The notes under the pieces are model-generated. The model worked only from the letters and a program-made list of their open reading frames with translations. It was not told the DNA's origin and did no database searches. Shown piece after piece: positions 26,375-36,343 of a DNA stretch of 64,000 nucleotides. The first letter of the stretch is position 1; each line of letters starts with the position of its first letter. This DNA is from Flavobacteriales bacterium (GTDB lineage Bacteria; Bacteroidota; Bacteroidia; Flavobacteriales_E; Vicingaceae): assembly GCA_018608405.1 (NCBI GenBank), contig JABAZP010000025.1, positions 26,820 to 90,819 on the forward strand. The letters run 5' to 3'. The position numbers and the translations under genes are program-made.

Positions 26375-27631
26375 TTATTTTTTATTCTTTTGTCGTTTTT
26401 TCTTTTTTGCTTTCCAGTTCTTTTCCTCTACTTCTGCTTGTTTTAGTAGGCTTTGCCAATGTTCGTTTTCATTTTCAACCACCGACGATTTGGTCATTTG
26501 ATAGTCTTTTTTCGAAATTTCTAAGCGAGCAATTGGCTTTCCTAAATTGCTATCTATGTCTTCCAGCAATTCTAACTCTTCTGTGGCACAAAAGGAAAGC
26601 GCTTGCCCCTTCTCTCTTCCTCTGCCTGTTCGCCCTACACGGTGCACGTATTGCTCGGCGTTATCCGGCAAATCATAATTTACAACAAAGTCAACGTGTG
26701 GCACATCTATTCCTCTTGCGCTAATGTCCGTGGCAATCAATGTTTTTTCATCGCCTTTTCGAAAAGCCTGCATGCTTTCTTCGCGGTTCTTTTGGTCTTT
26801 GTCACCGTGAATGGTAATTGCTTTTAATCCTTGTCGCTCTAAAGCTTTTAAAAGACGTTCTGCTCGTACTTTGGTACGGACAAAAACTAGTGTTTTTCGG
26901 TCTGGGTGCTCTTGCATCATATTTCCCAAAAAGAATCGTTTGTCTTCCATTTCAATAAAAGCAATGGCATGTTCAATGTTTTTAGCGACTGGGTCTTTGG
27001 GAGAAATTTGAATCCGTATAGGGTTTGTTACCAGTGAATAGGCTAGTTTCTTAATTTTTTCGGTAATGGTTGCTGAAAAGAATAGTGTTTGTCTTCTAGC
27101 AGGAATGTGGCGCATGAGGTCTTGTATGTCTTTAATAAAACCCAAGTCGAGCATATGGTCTGCCTCATCCAATACCAAGATTTCCAATCCATCTAACTTC
27201 ACGTCTCCTTGACTAACCAAGTCGAAGAGTCTACCAGGTGTTGCAATTAAAACATCTACTCCATCGGCTAATTTCTCCTTTTGTGGGTCTTGATCTACCC
27301 CACCATGAATGCAAAAGCTACTCACTTTCGTATGTTTTGAAAGGGAAAGAAATACTTCATGAATCTGTAATGCTAATTCATGTGTAGGCGCCATGACCAA
27401 ACATTTAATCCCTGCGCTCTTTCGAATAATTTTTTTAACGTGAAGCAGGTGTAAAATAGGAATGACAAAAGCTGCAGTTTTCCCAGTTCCCGTTTGAGCA
27501 ATTGCCAAAACGTCCTCGCCACGCAAAATATTTGGTATGGCTTTGTACTGAATATCAGTAGGCTTCTTAAATCCTTGTTTGCTGATACTCTTTTTTATGC
27601 CTTCGGAAATTGGGTACTCTTCAAACTTCAT
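26375..27631 (-). CDS. DEAD-box RNA helicase (RhlE-like)
   Basis: This is a 418-residue helicase. It has the Q motif (KPTDIQYKAIP), Walker A AQTGTGKT, motif Ia PTHELALQ, motif II DEAD, motif III SAT, motif V ARGIDVPHV and motif VI HRVGRTGRGREKG. A short Lys-rich tail follows (KAKKKKRQKNKK). The role is RNA unwinding in ribosome assembly or decay. It is close to a cold-shock protein and a second DEAD-box gene on the same strand, suggesting a cold-response cluster. Confidence 0.92.
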   Translation of the reverse strand: MKFEEYPISEGIKKSISKQGFKKPTDIQYKAIPNILRGEDVLAIAQTGTGKTAAFVIPILHLLHVKKIIRKSAGIKCLVMAPTHELALQIHEVFLSLSKHTKVSSFCIHGGVDQDPQKEKLADGVDVLIATPGRLFDLVSQGDVKLDGLEILVLDEADHMLDLGFIKDIQDLMRHIPARRQTLFFSATITEKIKKLAYSLVTNPIRIQISPKDPVAKNIEHAIAFIEMEDKRFFLGNMMQEHPDRKTLVFVRTKVRAERLLKALERQGLKAITIHGDKDQKNREESMQAFRKGDEKTLIATDISARGIDVPHVDFVVNYDLPDNAEQYVHRVGRTGRGREKGQALSFCATEELELLEDIDSNLGKPIARLEISKKDYQMTKSSVVENENEHWQSLLKQAEVEEKNWKAKKKKRQKNKK

Positions 27632-27709
27632 AGGTGCTTTATTACATGCAAAAATAAATGCCTAAAACATTACATTTTAGGCATCATTATCGTTTTATAG
27701 AATCTGAGA

Positions 27710-28162
27710 TTAGATTTTTTTCACCCTAACCGCCATAAGACCTTTTTGTCCTTTCTCTAATTCAAAGCTAACTTTATCGCCTTCAATTACATCTTCCTTT
27801 AGTCCATTTACATGAACAAAATAACTTTCTTGATCTTTCAAGTCACGAATAAAACCATAACCTTTAGAATCATTAAAGAAAGTAACCTTCCCTTCGTGAA
27901 TTAAATCAGCAGGATCCTCTTCTCCTTTTTGAGGAATTCCAAGAACAATGTCCTCAGCCTTAATGACTTTTTTCTTTACGTCCGGATCAGGAGGAGTGTC
28001 GGTAATCATACCATTTTCATCTACATAGGCCATCATATTTTCAAGACCACCACCAGCAGAATTTTCTTTTCTTTCTAGTCTTTTCTTTTCTTTCTCCTCT
28101 TTCTTCTTCTGTCTTTTCTTTTCTTTTTCCTTTTTTCCGAATGTCTCTTGTGATCTACCCAT
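27710..28162 (-). CDS. Cold-shock-domain protein with basic N-terminal extension
   Basis: This is a 150-residue protein. Residues 1-35 are a Lys/Glu-rich helix (KKEKEKKRQKKKEEKEKKR). The last about 65 residues are a cold-shock domain: GKVTFFNDSKGYGFIRD carries RNP1, SYFVHVNGL carries RNP2. It would bind single-stranded RNA/DNA. The gene lies between two DEAD-box helicase genes on the same strand. Confidence 0.9.
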   Translation of the reverse strand: MGRSQETFGKKEKEKKRQKKKEEKEKKRLERKENSAGGGLENMMAYVDENGMITDTPPDPDVKKKVIKAEDIVLGIPQKGEEDPADLIHEGKVTFFNDSKGYGFIRDLKDQESYFVHVNGLKEDVIEGDKVSFELEKGQKGLMAVRVKKI

Positions 28163-28237
28163 TGATTACTTAGTGCTTTTTGTTAGTATTTTATAAAATT
28201 CCTCATTTTCTTTGAATAATGTAGCAATTTCAGAGGT

Positions 28238-30067
28238 TTATCTTCTCCTGCTTCTAGGGCCTCCAGAACTTCTTGGTCCTGATGAGCTAGAACCTCCGCT
28301 TCTTCTGCCGCCGCCTGCACCTTTTGGTCGTCTTCCACCACCGCTTCCGCCACCAAAATTACTTCTACCACTTCTTCCGCGATCTCCACCGCCACTTCTA
28401 CTTCTTCCTCCACCAGAAGATGACCCTCCAGTTTCTTGGTTAACCCGGATAGCATGTCCGCTTTCAAGTTCCAATCCTTCAAATTTGTCTTCAAACCCTT
28501 TAACCTGACTCTCGTCTAAGTTGAAAAATGAACGTTTATCTTGAACAGCTATGTCGTTAATATGTGATTTCTTAGCACCTGACACTTCACTTACAAATTC
28601 AAGTAAATCTACCTTGCTTAAGCCATCGTTCTTTCCTAAATTGATGAAGTATCGGTTTCTATTGCTATCAAACTCTCTACGCTCTCCTCTATCGCCACGA
28701 TCTCTTCTATCTCCTCGGTCGTTATCTCTGCTACCTCTAGAATCAGCTGACATATTTAAGTCTCCTTTGTCGCTTCCTTTTAGTTGCTTTAATTCTTGAG
28801 AAATCATTCGCTTTAACAAATCTTCTTTCGTTAACGCTTCAAAGTGAGGTAAAAGTGCCGTTAAGGTTTCTTCTGCCTCCTCATCTATTGGCATTGCAAG
28901 CGTAATTTTTACCCAGTTTTCAAGTCTAACCTTTTTAAGTTCACTTGCTTTTGGCACTTCAATTTTTTCGAACTTAATGTTGTTCTTTCGCTCAATGTCA
29001 GAAATTTTTCTTCCTTCTCTATTATTGATGAATGCAATAGAAATTCCTTTATTACCTGCTCTACCAGTTCTACCACTTCTGTGGGTATACGCTTCTAGTT
29101 GGTCTGGGATTTTGTGATGCAATACGTGTGTTAAATCGTTTACATCAATTCCTCTAGCAGCAACATCGGTAGCTATTAACAACTGCATGTTTCTAGCCTT
29201 AAACCTTCTCATGGCAGCATCTCGCTGAGCTTGAGATAAATCTCCATGTAATGCCTCTACTTCGTAACCTAGTTGACCTAAATTATCTGTAATTTCTTGC
29301 GTTTCCCTTTTGGTTCTGCAAAACATGATTCCCTTCATTTCAGGTTGAATGTCCAAAAATCTTCTTAACGCTGTAACCTTATCATCATTTTTAGTAACGA
29401 TATACTGATGCGTAATGTCTGTGTTGGTTTTTGACTCCGTATTCACTGCAACCTCTACAGGGTAGGTCATGTATTTCTTAGTGATCCTTCGAATATCGGC
29501 AGGCATGGTTGCTGAAAACAACCAAGTAGAACGGTCCTCCCGTGTATAGCTCAAGATCTCGTCAATGTCTTCTTTGAAGCCCATGTTCAACATTTCATCT
29601 GCTTCGTCCAATACAACGAACTTTACATCGTCTAGTCGAATTGCCTTTCTGCGAATTAAATCCAACAAACGCCCCGGAGTCGCCACCACAATTTGTGTTG
29701 GGCGCTTCAGTGCCTTTATTTGATTTGTAATCGCTGCTCCACCATATACTACTTCTACATTAAGTTGTTTGTAGTTTGATGAAAAATCAACCAATTGTTT
29801 AGCTGTCTGCTGTCCTAGCTCTCTCGTTGGAGCCATAATAAGCGCCTGTGTAGCCTTATTGTCGCTATCTACTAAATCAATTAGGGGTAAACCGAATGCT
29901 GCAGTTTTACCAGTTCCTGTTTGTGCAAGACCGATAAAGTCTGACTTTCCTCCTTTTAATAATAATGGAATTGATTTTTCTTGGATAGGCGTCGGGGATG
30001 TAAACCCCATTTCTTCTATTACTTTCAACAGGTTTGTCGAGAGTCCTAGGCTTTCAAATGTATTCAA
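28238..30067 (-). CDS. DEAD-box RNA helicase with DbpA-type RNA-binding domain
   Basis: This is a 609-residue DeaD/CsdA-type helicase with a TTG start. The core motifs are AQTGTGKT, PTRELGQQ, DEAD, SAT, ARGIDVNDL and HRSGRTGRAGNKG. Residues about 440-470 are an Arg/Asp-rich linker. Residues about 475-550 are a DbpA/CsdA RNA-binding RRM (YFINLGKNDGLSK...HINDIAV). The tail is Gly/Arg/Ser-rich (an RGG-like extension of about 60 residues). It acts in ribosome biogenesis and mRNA remodelling, especially in the cold. Confidence 0.92.
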   Translation of the reverse strand: MNTFESLGLSTNLLKVIEEMGFTSPTPIQEKSIPLLLKGGKSDFIGLAQTGTGKTAAFGLPLIDLVDSDNKATQALIMAPTRELGQQTAKQLVDFSSNYKQLNVEVVYGGAAITNQIKALKRPTQIVVATPGRLLDLIRRKAIRLDDVKFVVLDEADEMLNMGFKEDIDEILSYTREDRSTWLFSATMPADIRRITKKYMTYPVEVAVNTESKTNTDITHQYIVTKNDDKVTALRRFLDIQPEMKGIMFCRTKRETQEITDNLGQLGYEVEALHGDLSQAQRDAAMRRFKARNMQLLIATDVAARGIDVNDLTHVLHHKIPDQLEAYTHRSGRTGRAGNKGISIAFINNREGRKISDIERKNNIKFEKIEVPKASELKKVRLENWVKITLAMPIDEEAEETLTALLPHFEALTKEDLLKRMISQELKQLKGSDKGDLNMSADSRGSRDNDRGDRRDRGDRGERREFDSNRNRYFINLGKNDGLSKVDLLEFVSEVSGAKKSHINDIAVQDKRSFFNLDESQVKGFEDKFEGLELESGHAIRVNQETGGSSSGGGRSRSGGGDRGRSGRSNFGGGSGGGRRPKGAGGGRRSGGSSSSGPRSSGGPRSRRR

Positions 30068-30089
30068 ATAATGCTTCTTTAATGAACCG

Positions 30090-30097
30090 CAAAAGTA
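30090..30097 (-). promoter_or_regulatory. -7 box of the DEAD-box helicase gene
   Basis: The minus strand reads TACTTTTG, matching TAnnTTTG, 22 nt before the TTG start at 30067. This supports that start. Confidence 0.55.
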
Positions 30098-30257
30098 ACC
30101 AAAGCATTTGAATTGGAGTAGTTTAGTATAACTTAGCTAAAATAGTTCGGTTAAAATGAAGGAAAAGAAAGCATTACACTTTCAAAACGTTTAATGGGTG
30201 CACCCTAAAATGTACCTCACATCCGCCAATATATTTGATGTGTGGCATGTTTAACAT

Positions 30258-30306
30258 ACAAATGGCCTAATCCCGAAGAAAAATTCCTCAGGATTAGTTC
30301 ATTTGT
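30258..30306. repeat. Long interrupted inverted repeat
   Basis: ACAAATG (30258-30264) and CTAATCC (30267-30273) pair with GGATTAG (30291-30297) and CATTTGT (30300-30306). They form a 14-bp stem with a 2x2 internal loop and a 17-nt apical loop. No T-run follows on either strand. It lies between the 3' end of the minus-strand gene at 30392 and the helicase promoter. It may be a 3' RNA structure or an operator. Confidence 0.5.
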
Positions 30307-30391
30307 GCAATACATTGTTCAAATCAAAACGAAAACTGCTTCATGAAAGCTGAAAAAAAACTATCATCGACAAACAATTTTCTCTTATCTA

Positions 30392-31228
30392 TTAGTGTTG
30401 AATCAATATTTTTTCATCTACAGTTTGCCCGTCAGTTGAAATTCTGAGAAGGTAATAACCATTCTTAAATGAAGAAACATTCAGTGATTTAGCAGTGTTT
30501 TGCTGTAAACTTAAATTTTCAGAAAATACAAGCTGTCCTGATACTGTGTATAATTGAGCAACTACAGGAGTAGCATCGCTTGCGGTGGTTTTAAGATTTA
30601 TCATGTTGCTCGCAGGGTTAGGATACACCAATAATTCACTACTTAGTGTATTATTAATCAATCCAACTGTAGTGTTTTCTGTCAAATTTAATGTGGTTGT
30701 ATTACCGCCGTCACCACCATTATTCCGATTGTTGTTCACAGCAGCACCTCCACCGTAAAAAGTAACAGTACCTGTTCCTACTGTTGGCGCAGTCCATTGG
30801 GTTGAAAATACATTAGATACGCTTACTCCCAAATGTTCAGCATACTGTCTGCCGGTTCCTAAGGTTACCAACCTTGTATTTGGAGCAGGTGCTGCAAAAC
30901 CGTTTACCGCAGCATTAGAAATCGTTAAACTCACCAATTGAAATCCATAACCACTTGCCCCGTTTGCATTCACTGTAAATTCAGCATCATAAACATTTCC
31001 TGGAATATAAGATGAAACAGGATTTCCTGCTGAGTCTCTAACGACTAAGGAAACGGTTGTACTAAACCCAGTACCATGACATGATCTGCACGTTTGAGGT
31101 TCGCCTGGCGCTCCCGTATGCCCTGAGCTTTGACTAAAGGCAGGTCCACCCGAATAGGACGTTAACGTTATTTGAGCACCAATGGCAAGAATTGATAAAG
31201 CGAAAAGAGAGAGTAGTGTTTTTTTCAT
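30392..31228 (-). CDS. T9SS-secreted protein with CxxCH motif (choice-of-anchor V-like)
   Basis: From ATG 31228 the product is 278 residues: signal peptide, then YSGGPAFSQSSGHTGAPGE, TCRSCHGTG (a CxxCH heme-type motif), a beta-sandwich, and a T9SS sorting domain (LLVYPNPASNMINL, ending KILIQH). The TGAPGE..C..CH opening is typical of the choice-of-anchor V family, whose function is unknown. It should be exported and placed on the cell surface or released. Heme binding is possible but unproven. Confidence 0.75.
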   Translation of the reverse strand: MKKTLLSLFALSILAIGAQITLTSYSGGPAFSQSSGHTGAPGEPQTCRSCHGTGFSTTVSLVVRDSAGNPVSSYIPGNVYDAEFTVNANGASGYGFQLVSLTISNAAVNGFAAPAPNTRLVTLGTGRQYAEHLGVSVSNVFSTQWTAPTVGTGTVTFYGGGAAVNNNRNNGGDGGNTTTLNLTENTTVGLINNTLSSELLVYPNPASNMINLKTTASDATPVVAQLYTVSGQLVFSENLSLQQNTAKSLNVSSFKNGYYLLRISTDGQTVDEKILIQH

Positions 31229-31359
31229 GGTAATAATTTTAATGAAGTTGTTATTTAATTTTAAAAAAAAATCGAAAAGGCACAATACCTTTAAAACGCT
31301 TAAAACTATAAAAGGTTTTTACGTCAACGAGACGACCAAAATACATTGATAGTTTCATT

Positions 31360-31367
31360 TATATTTG
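31360..31367 (+). promoter_or_regulatory. -7 box before the 31386 gene
   Basis: TATATTTG matches TAnnTTTG. It lies 18 nt before ATG 31386 and overlaps the alternative start at 31365, so 31386 is preferred. Confidence 0.6.
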
Positions 31368-31385
31368 AACCATAAGTTATTTAAG

Positions 31386-32111
31386 ATGAAAAAGATAGTA
31401 TTGATTACAATTATTGCGTTGTTTGCGGACGCGGCGATAGCTCAAGTGCCCTCTAATAGAACTGTTTTTGACTGTTCAAGCAACTCAAAAAACATTTACA
31501 CAACTCTGGCCACAGGAAAGTCTATCATAATTTTACATAAAGGTGTGGATTGTTCAATATGTCGAAGTGCCGCTCCGGGATGGCAAACCTGGGCTGCTGC
31601 CAATACAACAAATGTAGAGGTATGGGGAGCACTAACATATACCTATTCAGGAAGTGCATTTCCACTTTCAAATAGCTGTACTTTAACCAATAATTGGGTC
31701 ACTACCTACGGTTGGAATGATATTTTCACCTTTCCCGATTCCAATCGTTTGTGGGTGCAAGCTGCTTCCCCTCGCTATTACGTTTATTCTGCAATTGATT
31801 CAACAATTGTATACCAAGGCCCAAATAGTGCCATTGCACGAAGCACTGCGATTGCTCAATCGACTGTTGGAATAAACAGAACTATTTTGAGAAATGCTAA
31901 GGTATTCAGTTATAATGGTCAGCTTTTTTTGAAGAACCTTCCTGAGGACATAAGAACTTTAACAATACTTACTATCAATGGGCAAGTTGTGCTAGAAAAA
32001 GCGATGCAAATCAATCAAGAAAACATTGATGTATCTGAATTTAAAAGAGGAACCTATATTTTAAAATTTACAAGTCCGAAAGGAATAGAATCTAAAAAAC
32101 TAATTTTTTAG
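31386..32111 (+). CDS. Exported protein with CxxC site and T9SS-like tail
   Basis: Starting at 31386 the product is 241 residues: signal peptide (MKKIVLITIIALFADAAIAQ), a domain with IIILHKGVDCSICRSAAPGW reminiscent of a thioredoxin-fold CxxC, and a C-terminal part (LTILTINGQVVLEKAMQ, then GTYILKFTSPKG) that matches the end of T9SS sorting domains but lacks YPNP. A surface thiol-redox role is inferred. I am unsure of the family. Confidence 0.6.
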   Translation: MKKIVLITIIALFADAAIAQVPSNRTVFDCSSNSKNIYTTLATGKSIIILHKGVDCSICRSAAPGWQTWAAANTTNVEVWGALTYTYSGSAFPLSNSCTLTNNWVTTYGWNDIFTFPDSNRLWVQAASPRYYVYSAIDSTIVYQGPNSAIARSTAIAQSTVGINRTILRNAKVFSYNGQLFLKNLPEDIRTLTILTINGQVVLEKAMQINQENIDVSEFKRGTYILKFTSPKGIESKKLIF

Positions 32112-32618
32112 CAGTGTTTCAATCGACAATTGAAATCCCTCTACGTTATACCAATGTTGGTCTGCGGCTGTTTTACGTATTTTCTCTACTCGCGGTAAAA
32201 ACTCTTGTTTTAAAAACTGCTGATCGATGAATACTAAAGCTTTTCTGAATGAGCTGAGCATACTTTTGTAAAACGCTTCTTGAACAATTGGCTTTTCTTC
32301 ATTGTACGCCTGAGCAATTTCAATATTATACAACATTAAATCAATGATTTGAGAAGCTTCTACTTCCAATTTTTTGAGGTGTTCAATGTGTTTTTGTGCA
32401 ACTGATCTTCTTTTCTTTGGCCTTCTTTTACCTTCGGGGAAATACTCTCTAGCAATTTTTAATTTTGCTTCCTCTACTCTTTTTTCTTCGTTTGGGTTGA
32501 ATGAGAAATCGTAAAACTCTTTTACATCCTTAAATCGTAAGTAAAGATCCAAAAGCTGCTCTCTCAGCTCATCTTTATCGCAGGCATTGACGAATTTTTT
32601 AAACTTTGTTTTGCTCAT
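32100..32618 (-). CDS. DUF6155 family protein
   Basis: This is a 172-residue soluble, basic, helical protein beginning MSKTKFKKFVNACDKDELRE. The FKDVKEFYDFSFNP segment, followed by a Lys/Arg-rich patch (KRRPKKRRSVAQKH), fits the DUF6155 family of Bacteroidota. The function is unknown. The basic patch could bind nucleic acid. Its 3' end overlaps the convergent gene by 12 nt. Confidence 0.75.
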   Translation of the reverse strand: MSKTKFKKFVNACDKDELREQLLDLYLRFKDVKEFYDFSFNPNEEKRVEEAKLKIAREYFPEGKRRPKKRRSVAQKHIEHLKKLEVEASQIIDLMLYNIEIAQAYNEEKPIVQEAFYKSMLSSFRKALVFIDQQFLKQEFLPRVEKIRKTAADQHWYNVEGFQLSIETLLKN

Positions 32619-32754
32619 TGTAAGTGAAATACTACCACATCAAAGATAAGAAACAAGGCTTCTTAAACGATCAAATCACTATTTTAACGAGAGTATGGAA
32701 AGTGTTCCTGGCTTTAAGTTTGACTTAGAAAGGGTTCTAAATTACGATCGAAGC

Positions 32755-34293
32755 TTAGTCTCTTTTTACGAACTCTTTCCTAATTTGAGAGTTGAGTCTG
32801 CGATAATAGTCTTCCTCTAGCCACACTAAGTAATTCTTAGTTGTTTTTATGGTGCAATAAGAATAGCGTTTGATTCGATCTTGAATATCGTCTTTCAGTT
32901 CTTTAGCTAAATCCAGTGCATCCCACATGTCATCCGCATTCTCCACACACATCTTTGTATGCTGATCAATCGATTTTGCTATCACAACTTTGGAATGTTG
33001 TCCCAAACTCATGGCATGATTGTACTCAGCTTTAATATTTAAATCAATGTTTTCAGATTTAGAGAATTTCTTTCTTAAATCGTCCGGCATTTCATAGACA
33101 AACTGTCGTTCAATTACTTCGTCTGACTTTAAATCATCGTAGTACTGATGTGGAGCTTGAAAGATGTGATACCAATCAACCGGTGCATCCCACAATCCAA
33201 AACGGTGCAAGTTATTTCCCAAGTCAATTACCGAAAACGTTTTCTTAGTATCTGTTACCCTAGAACCTCGACCTATCATTTGATGGTATAAGGCTAGGGA
33301 CCTAGTCGCTCGATTCAAAATAATTGTCTCCACCGTAGGTTCATCGAAACCGGTAGTCAAAATTCCTACCGATGTTAAAATCGCATCCGGCGTATTCTTA
33401 AACCATTGTAAAATTTCTCTTCTCTCTTGTTCACCAACATGATGATCCAAGTGCTGAATTTCATAACCAGCCGCTTTAAAAGTGTCGTAAACACCAAAAG
33501 AAGTCGCAATTCCGTTATTAAAAATCAAGGTTTTTTTACCTTTTGATTTTTCTTCATAAGCTCGAACTAACTTCTCTTGCATCATGTAGTTACCATACAG
33601 TTGTTCAGAAGATTTAACAGTGTAGTCACCGTTAATACCAACCTTTAAGGTATCTAGACTAACATTATAACTATATGTTGTTGCACGTGAAAGATAATTC
33701 TTGTTCACTAAACTACTTATAGATTCACCAATCACAAGTTCTTGGTAATTCTGATTCATTGGTAGCTTGATACTCGAACTTAACGGAGTTGCGGTAACAC
33801 CTAAAATATTCACATCCTCAAAATACTTGAATAACTTTCTAAAGCTATTGTAATGTGCCTCATCTACAATGACTAAACCGATGTTATTTAAAGTAATTTT
33901 TTCTTCTTGAAGGCGGTTGTTCAAGGTTTCTACCATTGCGACAAAAGCAATGTAGTCATTGTCGTCAGAAACAGACTTTACCTTACTATCGATAATCATA
34001 TTATCAACATTGAATTCTGTCAGCATTTTGGAAGTTTGCTTACAGAGCTCAATTCGGTGGGTTAAAATAAGTACCTTTTTTCCGGTAGATTTTACATATC
34101 GCCGCGTAATTTCAGAAAATATAACTGTTTTTCCACCACCAGTAGGCAGTTGAAAAAGCACGTTATGATTGTCTTCTAATTCGTTAAGTTTCTTTGATAT
34201 TTCTTGAATAGCAGCTTCTTGAAATGGATATAAATCCTTTCCGTCCTCACTACTATCAATCTCGCTTAGGTCTATTGTTCCGTTTTCACTCAT
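32755..34293 (-). CDS. DEAD/DEAH-box superfamily 2 helicase
   Basis: From ATG 34293 the product is 512 residues. Helicase motifs are PTGGGKTVIFSE (Walker A), DEAHYNSF (motif II), GVTATP (motif III), TTGFDEPTVE (motif V) and MIGRGSR (motif VI). This resembles the SSL2/RecQ-unrelated type of stand-alone SF2 enzymes related to type I/III restriction helicases, but with no nuclease domain. It probably acts in DNA or RNA repair. The exact role is unknown. No restriction partners are adjacent. Confidence 0.82.
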   Translation of the reverse strand: MSENGTIDLSEIDSSEDGKDLYPFQEAAIQEISKKLNELEDNHNVLFQLPTGGGKTVIFSEITRRYVKSTGKKVLILTHRIELCKQTSKMLTEFNVDNMIIDSKVKSVSDDNDYIAFVAMVETLNNRLQEEKITLNNIGLVIVDEAHYNSFRKLFKYFEDVNILGVTATPLSSSIKLPMNQNYQELVIGESISSLVNKNYLSRATTYSYNVSLDTLKVGINGDYTVKSSEQLYGNYMMQEKLVRAYEEKSKGKKTLIFNNGIATSFGVYDTFKAAGYEIQHLDHHVGEQERREILQWFKNTPDAILTSVGILTTGFDEPTVETIILNRATRSLALYHQMIGRGSRVTDTKKTFSVIDLGNNLHRFGLWDAPVDWYHIFQAPHQYYDDLKSDEVIERQFVYEMPDDLRKKFSKSENIDLNIKAEYNHAMSLGQHSKVVIAKSIDQHTKMCVENADDMWDALDLAKELKDDIQDRIKRYSYCTIKTTKNYLVWLEEDYYRRLNSQIRKEFVKRD

Positions 34294-34405
34294 AGGGAAT
34301 TGCAAAAGTATGGGATTTATAGAGTTCTGCTAAGTTGAAACAGTTAAAATTTTATATTTTTTTTACAAATTGATTTACATCGACTTAGCGCTACAAAATT
34401 GCATC

Positions 34406-34692
34406 ATGATAAATATTAGTCTATAGATACTTATGGTTGGTCTAAGTGTTCTGCTTTTCGCCTTTTGTAACATCGATAATTTTGACTTAAAAGGCTTTTT
34501 ACCATACAAGCAAATCTGATTTGGGAAATGGGCTCAATAAATCGTGTTTCGTATCAATAGACTGATAGATAACACACCACTCATCTTGTAAGTAAATTTT
34601 GTACTACCAACAATGTGAAAAATGGCAAGAAGGAAATCGTTCTGTTTGTAAATGTAGAGAATTGTGAAAGGAACATGACTGAAAAGAAGTGA
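34406..34692 (+). pseudogene. Possible decayed lipoprotein gene
   Basis: Between the helicase and prfC, one frame reads ILMVGLSVLLFAFCNIDNFD (a lipoprotein-like signal with lipobox Cys) after an ATG-proximal TAG. A second frame nearer the end reads NNVKNGKKEIVLFVNVENCE to a TGA at 34690-34692. Coding-like residues in two frames with several stops suggest a frameshifted relic. The evidence is weak. Otherwise this 457-bp gap holds only the prfC promoter. Confidence 0.3.
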
Positions 34693-34720
34693 ATGCATTC
34701 AATTAGCCTATTCAATTTAT

Positions 34721-34728
34721 TACCTTTG
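34721..34728 (+). promoter_or_regulatory. -7 box of prfC
   Basis: TACCTTTG matches TAnnTTTG, followed by GCCG, 22 nt before the prfC ATG. Confidence 0.6.
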
Positions 34729-34750
34729 CCGCAGTAAAAATTAGGAAACA

Positions 34751-36343
34751 ATGAAGTTAGCAGAGGAAATTTCGAAACGTAAGACATTCGCCATCATCAG
34801 TCACCCTGATGCAGGAAAAACTACGCTTACAGAGAAGTTTCTTTTGTTTGGTGGTGCCATTCAAACTGCAGGGGCAGTTAAGAATAACAAAATCAAGAAA
34901 TCCGCTACTTCAGATTTTATGGAAATCGAAAAGCAAAGGGGTATTTCAGTTGCTACCTCTGTAATGGGTTTTCAATACAAAGACAAATTAATAAACCTAT
35001 TAGACACTCCGGGTCATAAGGATTTTGCTGAAGACACTTACAGGACTTTAACAGCGGTTGATTCTGTTATTTTAGTAATTGACTGTGTAAAAGGTGTAGA
35101 AGCTCAAACAGAACGGTTAATGGAAGTCTGCCGCATGAGAGATACTCCCGTTATTGTTTTCATTAATAAGATGGACTTGGAAGGTCGTGATGGATTTGAA
35201 TTGTTAGACGAACTCGAAGAGAAGCTTAACATAAAAGTGCGACCAATGACATGGCCCATTGGAATTGGAGCAACATTTAAAGGAGTATATAATCTCGGAG
35301 ATTCAAGTCTCAACTTATTTGAATCATCTAAAACGAAAATTTCTAAAGACGTCACAAAGATTAGTAGTTTAAATGACCCTAAATTGGATGAACTTATCGG
35401 TACTCAGGCAGATCAGTTGCGAGAAGATGTGGAATTGGTAGAAGGAGTTTACGATCAATTGGACAACGAAACTTACTTAAGAGGAGAAATAGCTCCTGTA
35501 TTTTTTGGTTCTGCAGTAAATAATTTTGGCATTCAAGAAATGTTAGATCAGTTTATCGAAATAGCCCCTACTCCTAGAGCTCGAGAAACAAACGAGGGTG
35601 AAATTGATCCCGAGAGAAATAAGTTTAGTGGTTTTGTTTTTAAGATACATGCCAACTTAGACCCAAAGCACAGAGACCGCATTGCTTTTTTACGTGTTTG
35701 TAGTGGGAAGTTTGAACGAAACAAGTTTTTTCATCATGTTCGGTTAGATAAAGGACTGCGATTTAGTAATCCAACCTCTTTCATGGCGAAAGACAAAAGC
35801 GTTATTGACAATGCTTACCCTGGAGATGTGATTGGCTTGTACGATACCGGAAATTTTAAAATTGGCGATACATTAACCGAAGGTGACAATTTTACATTCA
35901 AGGGTATTCCTAGCTTTTCACCGGAAATTTTCAAGGAAGTAATTAATAACGATCCAATGAAATCTAAACAGTTAGAAAAAGGAATTCATCAGTTGACTGA
36001 AGAAGGTGTTGCACAGCTTTTCACAGCCCGTATGGGGAACAAAAAATACATTGGAACTGTAGGTGAACTTCAATTTGAGGTTATTCAATATCGTTTAAAA
36101 CACGAATATGGAGCATCTTGTAGTTTTTCCCCATTAAATTTCTACAAAGCTTGTTGGTTTACCTCAGAGAATAAAGAGCAATTAGAGGAGTTTACTCGAT
36201 TGAAATCAAACTACATCGTTTACGATAAGGATCAAAATTTGGTCTTTTTAGCTCAAACTGCCGGCATTTTGCAAATAACAAAGCAAAATTACCCTAACGT
36301 TGAGTTCCACTTCACATCAGAGTTTAAAACACAAGCAGTCTAA
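34751..36343 (+). CDS. prfC: Peptide chain release factor 3
   Basis: This is a 530-residue translational GTPase that recycles RF1/RF2 from the ribosome. G1 is [16 protein letters not shown]2 lies in [13 protein letters not shown]3 is DTPGHKDF and G4 is INKMDLEG. Domains II and III follow ([19 protein letters not shown] and EFKTQAV end). The length fits RF3 (about 528) rather than EF-G. It is a single gene whose stop overlaps the convergent hydrolase gene by 4 nt. Confidence 0.95.
   Translation: MKLAEEISKRKTFAIISHPDAGKTTLTEKFLLFGGAIQTAGAVKNNKIKKSATSDFMEIEKQRGISVATSVMGFQYKDKLINLLDTPGHKDFAEDTYRTLTAVDSVILVIDCVKGVEAQTERLMEVCRMRDTPVIVFINKMDLEGRDGFELLDELEEKLNIKVRPMTWPIGIGATFKGVYNLGDSSLNLFESSKTKISKDVTKISSLNDPKLDELIGTQADQLREDVELVEGVYDQLDNETYLRGEIAPVFFGSAVNNFGIQEMLDQFIEIAPTPRARETNEGEIDPERNKFSGFVFKIHANLDPKHRDRIAFLRVCSGKFERNKFFHHVRLDKGLRFSNPTSFMAKDKSVIDNAYPGDVIGLYDTGNFKIGDTLTEGDNFTFKGIPSFSPEIFKEVINNDPMKSKQLEKGIHQLTEEGVAQLFTARMGNKKYIGTVGELQFEVIQYRLKHEYGASCSFSPLNFYKACWFTSENKEQLEEFTRLKSNYIVYDKDQNLVFLAQTAGILQITKQNYPNVEFHFTSEFKTQAV

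Noticed and set aside
28212..28508. Pro/Leu-rich plus-strand frame
   Set aside because: It is antisense to the Gly/Arg/Ser tail of the DEAD-box helicase and shows no protein-like pattern.
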